Source: Amaurobius ferox (lineage: Eukaryota; Arthropoda; Arachnida; Araneae; Amaurobiidae). From it: 64,000 bases of DNA. The notes under the pieces are model-generated. The model worked only from the letters and a program-made list of their open reading frames with translations, was not told the origin of the DNA and searched no databases. The translations under genes were made by a program, and so were the position numbers. Location of the stretch: positions 27,186,362 through 27,250,361 of the forward strand of contig OX578140.1 of assembly GCA_951213105.1 (NCBI GenBank). Reading direction: 5' to 3'. Numbering within the stretch: the first letter of the stretch is position 1; each line of letters opens with the position of its first letter. Of this stretch, positions 58,573 to 64,000 are shown piece by piece.

Positions 58573-58680
58573 GGATACATTTTCATTTCAATGAATATTA
58601 TCCTTTATATGACGCATCAATGCGTCGAGACATTAAACGCGTTAAATCTAATCGGGAGAAAAATAATTAAATAATTAAGT

Positions 58681-60440
58681 ATTAATTCAGGTATCAAATG
58701 AGCGAGTAGCTTGTTAGACATATAAACCAGAAATATATAGGTACGGGAGTTTAAATATTTTCACAAGCATTCTAGATGTATTGAAAATAGTGCTATGCCA
58801 CATGGAGCCCATACTCAAAATAATTAAGCGGTTTTCATGAATTTTGATCGATGTATTATAATGGGGTGTAACAAAATGTTTATCGATTTTCAAGGAGACC
58901 CTAATGCATGTTACAGCGTCTCAACCATATATAAATATATCAATATGTATAAAAACCCATATGTTGTACACATATATTCTTTTTTCAGTAACAATAGAAA
59001 CGATTCAAGTCTTTTTCATGTTAACATCGTAAGTTCTCGTCAATTTACTTTTTAACCGAATACATCAAAAGAAACGACAGTATTAATTACAAAGTATGGT
59101 AATTAATCATAGTCTAATACATTTCGATCAAAACTAAACAATGGAGAGTAATTAATCTTCCTTCATATTCAGATTATTTATGGTCCATAGCTCAAAGCTG
59201 TACTAAATCCAAAGACCTATATCAGCTCGTGCTTTGGGTTAACTTTAGTTTGCGATTTCTCCAACAAACTCATATGATTTGGCATATTGTGCACCACCAA
59301 CTTTCAACTTTATATTGTTTAAAGTGCGTGTAATAATTTTTATTAATAGTACAATAGTATTTTGCAAATTGGTACACCTACATTAAGACGCTGAGCAAAA
59401 ACTGTTGATTAACAAGTAAATATCGCTTTGAGAAGAATATATATATAGATTCCTTTCAACCTTCTAAAGACAGTCATTGATATTTCTTTACCATATGCTA
59501 AATATTAAGAAAATTGAATTATTTCCTTTAGAAAACGCACAGCTTTCTGAGCTAACACATTACGGAACAAGAAATTTATTAGAGTTGAAAACACCAACGA
59601 AGAGCATAATTCCAAAACGTCCCGTGTGATGCGGCAGCTCATAATCTTTCGCATCTCTAGCACAATGTCATTTACTACGAGCTACAGCTCAGCAGTTACA
59701 TTGTATGAGATACATAAGCGAAAGTGATTTAGTGAGTTAGTGCTTTCTTGAATTTAGCTCTTCATATAGTCTACTATAAGGGATTTCCTCTAGTGGAATT
59801 GTGAGTCCCACTTGTGTTTTAATGGGCTCTCTCCGTATTCCAGATCCATTGGAGACGGCCCGAAATACTGGTGATGATTGAAGAGATTTGTGTATGTATA
59901 CATGGCTGTAATAGTTTATGATTCACTTTAATATGTAGCTCTCAGATAGAGCAGGTATTGTGTACAGTGTTTATTTTATGCATACATACGGCGTCCTCCC
60001 CCCGCCCCCTGAAATTTTAATAAATTCGGGCTATAATGAAAAAAAAAAAGTTTTGTTTCTTTTGAGGATACAAATATGGAACTGAGCAGGTGCAAATAGA
60101 ACAAAGAATGCTGTAATGCCGTGTGAATGAGGTTTAGAAATTTCACAGAAGGCCATCGTCAAAAAGGGCCAAATTGCTTGCTTCTCCGGCCAAAAAGTCC
60201 TGAAAGAAGCATTGCCTTCAGTTCTTAAAAATGTACATTTGAGTTCCAAAATAATATGATCCTATTTAACCAGAGAACTTCAAGCCATGGATAAAAATCG
60301 TTACTTTATTATTTTACACTTTATATAACAGTATAAATTTTACATCCTACAGGGTATCACGTATTCGATAAATTTGCAGGTCCAAAAGTCCATACAAGAG
60401 CTGATGAGTCAGATAATCGATGATATTACGAAAGTTTCCA
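58681..60440. other. non-coding DNA, nothing recognised
   Basis: A mixed-composition stretch at 59600-59900 and a C-rich run at 59997-60009 have no readable function. The minus-strand frame at 60031-60249 has no recognised domain. Confidence 0.4.
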
Positions 60441-60503
60441 CCCCTTTGGTTTTCGGTCATAATTGGCTCATTTCCGACCGTCCAAACATGTACCACACCT
60501 TTG

Positions 60504-60543
<40 letters not shown>

Positions 60544-60578
60544 GTGTGTGTGTGTATGTATATATATATATATATATA
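60504..60578. repeat. (TA)n(TG)n(TA)n compound microsatellite
   Basis: TA tract, short TG tract, TA tract. Just before it, CCGACCGTCCAAACATGTAC and CACACCTTTGC resemble a scrap of the SINE tail. The 126-codon frame that crosses this tract is not credible as one exon. Confidence 0.95.
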
Positions 60579-60643
60579 CCCCTGTAAATAAATACCTTCA
60601 AGGAACTTGTCTTTTGTTCCTAAATCGTTTCCCTTTCTGTCAG

Positions 60644-60754
60644 GTGAAACTTGGAAGAAAGGCTGCAAGCAAATACAATAGGCGTCCTCCTCCTTTTCCA
60701 GAAAAAATGGGGGTGAAAAATATTGATAAAACAGTTGAACTAGCGCCGCTCTAG
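60644..60754 (+). CDS. candidate terminal coding exon, unknown protein
   Basis: A polypyrimidine tract and acceptor (CGTTTCCCTTTCTGTCAG) end at 60643. The next 37 codons are open: VKLGRKAASKYNRRPPPFPE, then KMGVKNIDKTVELAPL and a TAG at 60752-60754. Composition differs from the AT-driven noise frames around it (Arg, Pro, Gly and Ala, mixed codons). An AATAAA lies 52 bp after the stop (60806-60811), and a small hairpin (GGTACAACTGTTGTACC) sits between. This fits the last exon of a plus-strand gene whose other exons would lie further upstream, possibly outside the window. No domain is recognised, and the gene could equally be a chance alignment of signals. Confidence 0.35.
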   Translation: MKLGRKAASKYNRRPPPFPEKMGVKNIDKTVELAPL

Positions 60755-60805
60755 GAGAAGAGATTTTTAGTGGTACAACTGTTGTACCGCCGCAGTTAAA
60801 AGGTT

Positions 60806-60811
60806 AATAAA
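60806..60811 (+). terminator. possible polyadenylation signal
   Basis: AATAAA in GGTTAATAAATTG, 52 bp after the stop of the candidate exon. The hexamer is common by chance in AT-rich DNA; only the spacing gives it weight. Confidence 0.25.
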
Positions 60812-61824
60812 TTGAACGCAGCATAGACTTGAAAGGAAAAACTTGTCTAACGGAAAGATATAACTACTTTGGAGTAAAAAGTATGAAATAGTGTTCTTTA
60901 ACTATATTTAATTATATCTTAAATTAAAACATAATGAATAAAATATACATTTTTGCAACAATTTGAATCACATTTTAAAAATATTTCTTTTTTAAAAACT
61001 ACTCGTGCAAAGAGGTAATGGTGGGTTATTGCGGCCGCGATAAAATTGTACTAACTATGCGACTCTCGATCGCTATTAATTAAGAAGAAGAATTCAACCC
61101 AAAGATTCATATATTAAATAAAAAGTAAACCAGCTCCATTTTAATCACCACACTTTGCTATATCACTATTACCTTTATTATTATATTACGATTACCTTTA
61201 TTTCTATATTAATTTAACCCGTATAACTATATTACTATTATTTTTGCATTTACATCTATAAATAAAATAAAGTAAATCACGTTTTCCTGAAATGAATTCA
61301 TCAAAAATGTTATTTCAAAATCTGTTAAAATATTGTTTCTATTTTAAACATTTTCACACTTCTTGAGTTCTGGTCAGAGACAAGTCGATACTATTTACTG
61401 GTAGCTTATTTTCACGTGATATATGAGTGTTCCATTCAGCCATGCAGTATAGATATATTAGTTTCTGGTGCTAGGACTGCGATAGGTCTATAACTTCGCT
61501 GCTGACCACATGCAGCTTTTATTCATCTCGATGAAATATGTCATGGTGAAACGATGCGGTAAAATTGCAATGGTAGATTTTTGTACGAAAAATGAAATGG
61601 TAGCTCAAAACTCTTATTGGTCGTTTCGGTAGTACATTCTATCACTCAATTTAAAAACAACATTGATATGAATGGAAAAACGAATCTAATGGATTTGAAA
61701 GTCTACTTTAGTAAGAAGTTGAGTTCTATAACTGTATAAAATTAAATTTTAAATTAAAACATAAGTCATAACACATATTTTTAAGAAATATTTTGAATCA
61801 AATATGTTTAACAAAATCTTTCGA

Positions 61825-62112
61825 TTACACCTTTGCTTACGGGTGAGACAGCGTCCATCCCAAACGAAGAACCTCACAAAAAGACAGGTATTTGACATAC
61901 CTTATCCCAAACAGTTCGATACCCCTTTGTAGACATTAGCGTCCAAGGACGCCAATGTCTGCAAAGGGGGATAAGTGTAAGTAAATATTTTGATTGTGTG
62001 CAAAGGGGGATAGGTGTTAATTAAATCAGCAAAGGGGGATAAGTGTTAGTGACTATTTTAAGTGTCTGTAAAGGGGGATAAGTGTTAGTGTCTATATTGA
62101 GTGTCTATCAAA
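61825..62112 (+). mobile_element. piggyBac-type MITE, left arm plus derived minisatellite
   Basis: Left arm CTTTGCTTACGGGTGAGACA, GCGTCCATCCCAAACGAAGA, ACAGGTATTTGACATACCTT and ATCCCAAACAGTTCGATACC matches the intact MITE at 62220. A central hairpin follows: CCCCTTTGTAGACATTAGCG with TCC (61922-61944) against 61947-61969. Beyond it, instead of the right arm, there are four tandem copies of GCAAAGGGGGATAAGTGT (starting near 61970, 62001, 62026 and 62066), built from the inner right-arm sequence. The right terminal repeat is missing. Confidence 0.8.
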
Positions 62113-62168
62113 TTAATTATTAAATTACTTACAAACAAAATGCCGGCTGACTTCACTAGTTAATGTAA

Positions 62169-62200
62169 GTCTAAGCTAAAAGTGGAATTTTAGCTTAGAC
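62169..62200. repeat. perfect 13-bp hairpin
   Basis: GTCTAAGCTAAAA (62169-62181) and TTTTAGCTTAGAC (62188-62200) are exact reverse complements with a 6-base loop. It lies between the two MITE copies. Confidence 0.95.
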
Positions 62201-62219
62201 ATGGTTAATGGCAAATTGC

Positions 62220-62452
62220 TTAACCTTTTGCTTACGGGTGGAATAGCGTCAATCCCAAACGAAGAACTTATTAAAAAGACAGGCATTTGACTTACCCTAT
62301 CCCAAACAGGGCGGTCCAGGCATTGGCGTGCATGGACGCAAATATCTGTAAAGGGGATCGAACTGTTTGGGATAAGGCATGTCAAATACCTGTCTTTTTG
62401 AGAGGTTCTTCGTTTGGGATGGACGATGTCCCACCCGTAAGCAAAAGGTTAA
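62220..62452. mobile_element. intact MITE with TTAA flanks (piggyBac-type)
   Basis: 233 bp including TTAA at both ends (62220-62223 and 62449-62452), the target duplication used by piggyBac transposases. The two ends read inward as CCTTTTGCTTACGGGTGG, then ATCCCAAACGAAGAAC, AAAAAGACAGG.ATTTGAC and ATCCCAAACAG, giving inverted arms of about 100 bp with scattered mismatches and a short centre (GCATTGGCGTGCATGGACGC). Non-autonomous; no transposase is in the window. Frames on both strands across it are mirror artefacts. Confidence 0.9.
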
Positions 62453-62805
62453 AACATATTAACACATTGATTGCCTTTTACTGGTCCATTCGAAATCAAT
62501 ACAAATCTATCGAAGTAGCTGTACAAACGTTATTCGACTTGTTTTATTTGTTCCAGATACATACATACCGACAGATATACTCGAATCATGTAAATCGATT
62601 AAAATCTGGCATTAATTTCCTTATCTCTCCCACAATATTATTGCCATTATTTTGCTATACTATTATCCTTATTATTATTACATTTGTATATAAATTTATT
62701 CATATAATCGGAGAATAAAACATAATTTTCTAAAATGAATGTCAAAAATATTTTTTAACATATGTTAAAGTAGTGTTTATTTTTTAAAAATGTTCACACT
62801 CATTG

Positions 62806-62871
62806 TGTTCCCGGCCATCCAAACAGTTACCTTACACCTTTCTGGTAGGTCGGACGGTCTGGGTCTCAACA
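62806..62871 (+). mobile_element. tail-only SINE fragment with 10-bp target duplication
   Basis: Only the SINE 3' end is present (CCCGGCCATCCAAACAGTTA, CCTTACACCTTTCTGGTAGG, TCGGACGGTCTGGGTCTCAA). It is flanked by perfect ACACTCATTG at 62796-62805 and 62872-62881. Unit 1 of the host tandem array (61352-61380) shows the unoccupied site (TTTTCACACTTCTTGAGTTC), confirming the insertion. Confidence 0.88.
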
Positions 62872-64000
62872 ACACTCATTGACTTCTGGTCAGAGAAAAA
62901 TTTCATACTATTTACTAGTAGCTTATTTCTCTCATGATATATGGCAATTCCATTTAACCATGTAGTGCTGAAATACTAGTGCTTGGTGTTAGGACTTTGG
63001 TCAGTCTGTATTTTGCCACTGAGTACTGGCAGGTTTTCTTCACTTCGATAAAATATCGACATGGCGAAATGATGCGGCAAAATTGCATCGGCATATTTCT
63101 GTAAGAAAAACGAAATCGTGGTTCAAAGCTCTTATTGATTCCTTTAAGTCTATCAATCAATTTAATACAACATTGACTGTAAAAAATTTCTAATGGTAGA
63201 GAAAATATAGACTAGAAATTAAAGTATAATGTAGCGGTCTATAAGTAATGTTTTAAATTGACGTATTGCATAAAATATATATTTCTGTCATATTTTGAAT
63301 CATACTTATATGATTTCTTCTCTATTTAAAATTATTTTGCAAATATTTTACCTTCCCTTTGATCCAATCTCAATTAATTCAAATCTAAATAAATAATCGC
63401 AAAAAGTTCATTCGAATTGTCTTTATATATTTCAGATGCATATTACGCACATAGTCACAAACATTACATACTTATTGCTATCATTGGTTGATTCCTATTC
63501 AGAGTATCTTTAAACATGTAAATCGTTAAAAATCCAACATTCCTTGTCTTGATTCCACCAAAGTAATTTGGATATACTATTACGTCTGCATACATCTGAA
63601 TTCCAGTCAATCAAAGTTACAAATATTAATAAGGTATAATAAAACAGACTGTGTTTTGAAAGTCGCATTTCAGGGCAAGTTTAATAAAACGAAGATATCA
63701 CAATGTGGTCGGCAGACTGGTACTATGTTGGTCAGTTACATATTGAAATTATTTATGGTGGTACAAATGTTACAAAAGTAATCAACATGTTTTGAATTTC
63801 CGTTTGGGGAAGTGTTGCAAATTTTTTGGTTGGACACTTGCCATTAAGTGATCCAATGGCTGGGAGTGTTAGCGAGGTCACGTAAAATAGTTGAATTCAT
63901 TCAAAAAAGAAATGGAGTTCATTTCTACAATAAATTTTAATCATATCGCAAGGAAAACGAAACGTTATTTTCTAAAATGAATATGTTGAAAATAGTCCTT

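Larger units (their letters stand above)
60850..64000 (+). repeat. tandem units of about 0.75 kb, at least two and a half copies
   Basis: Unit 1 (about 60850-61640), unit 2 (about 61640-63160, lengthened by MITEs and a SINE tail) and unit 3 (63160 to the window end) repeat the same order. The order is AATTAAAACATAA.., ATATTTTGAATCA, an ATTATTACCTTTATTATTA-type block, TTTTCACACTTCTTGAGTTC/TGGTCAGAG, TACTATTTACTGGTAGCTTA, GATGCGGTAAAATTGCAATG and CTCAAAACTCTTATTG. After removing about 0.63 kb of MITE and 75 bp of SINE, the period is about 0.74 kb. The array probably continues beyond the window. No unit codes for protein. Confidence 0.75.

Noticed and set aside
58362..58670. Second overlapping frame of 102 codons
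   Set aside because: It competes with the frame at 58207-58572 and has no domain and no splice context; one or both are chance.
62287..62718. 143-codon plus-strand frame
   Set aside because: It starts inside the inverted-arm MITE and runs into AT-rich tandem-unit DNA; composition and position argue against a gene.
1..64000. A previously undescribed multi-gene system
   Set aside because: I looked on both strands for clustered, conserved-looking genes and found none. The novelty here is at the level of mobile elements and repeats.

Overview
This window is AT-rich eukaryotic nuclear DNA with no recognisable intact host gene. It has short broken reading frames, long TA and CA/TG microsatellites, minisatellites, tRNA- and 5S-derived SINEs with target-site duplications, a truncated LINE and decayed Tc1/mariner transposases. 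This is the texture of an intergenic or intronic stretch of a large animal genome. The style of the transposase and LINE peptides suggests an arthropod, perhaps an arachnid. That assignment is my inference and needs a database search.

Layout. 0-5 kb: a decayed mariner/Tc3-like transposase (1.2-2.2 kb), a 26-bp minisatellite, a tail-only SINE fragment, and a 0.53-kb foldback element beside TA tracts. 5-10 kb: the first copies of a non-autonomous repeat (family A), then an AT-rich array of about 170-bp units split by a 1.05-kb insertion with LTR-like ends. 10-20 kb: minisatellites, two SINE types, a possible LTR, and dispersed copies of an unknown 0.3-kb repeat (family D). 20-30 kb: mostly featureless, plus a 5'-truncated LINE with an intact RNase H frame (minus strand, 22.6-24.0 kb) and several microsatellites. 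30-39 kb: three family A copies in head-to-tail tandem, one carrying a Ser/Leu-tRNA-type SINE, and a longer family A copy. 40-48 kb: a fresh tRNA-derived SINE, a decayed Tc1 element, and a SINE whose head is a nearly complete 5S rRNA sequence. 46.7-52 kb: a mosaic of inverted blocks B and C. 52-56 kb: more family A copies and a direct duplication. 60.6-64 kb: one plausible terminal coding exon, then tandem units of about 0.75 kb interrupted by TTAA-flanked (piggyBac-type) MITEs.

No operon, defence system or CRISPR array is present. The interest lies in the mobile elements: a 5S-tRNA chimeric SINE lacking its tRNA B box, SINE fragments reduced to about 60 bp but still flanked by target-site duplications, a repeat family whose two end motifs change together between subtypes (Helentron/DINE-like architecture), and a MITE whose inner arm has become a minisatellite. 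Coordinates of decayed elements are approximate, and all similarity statements are by eye.
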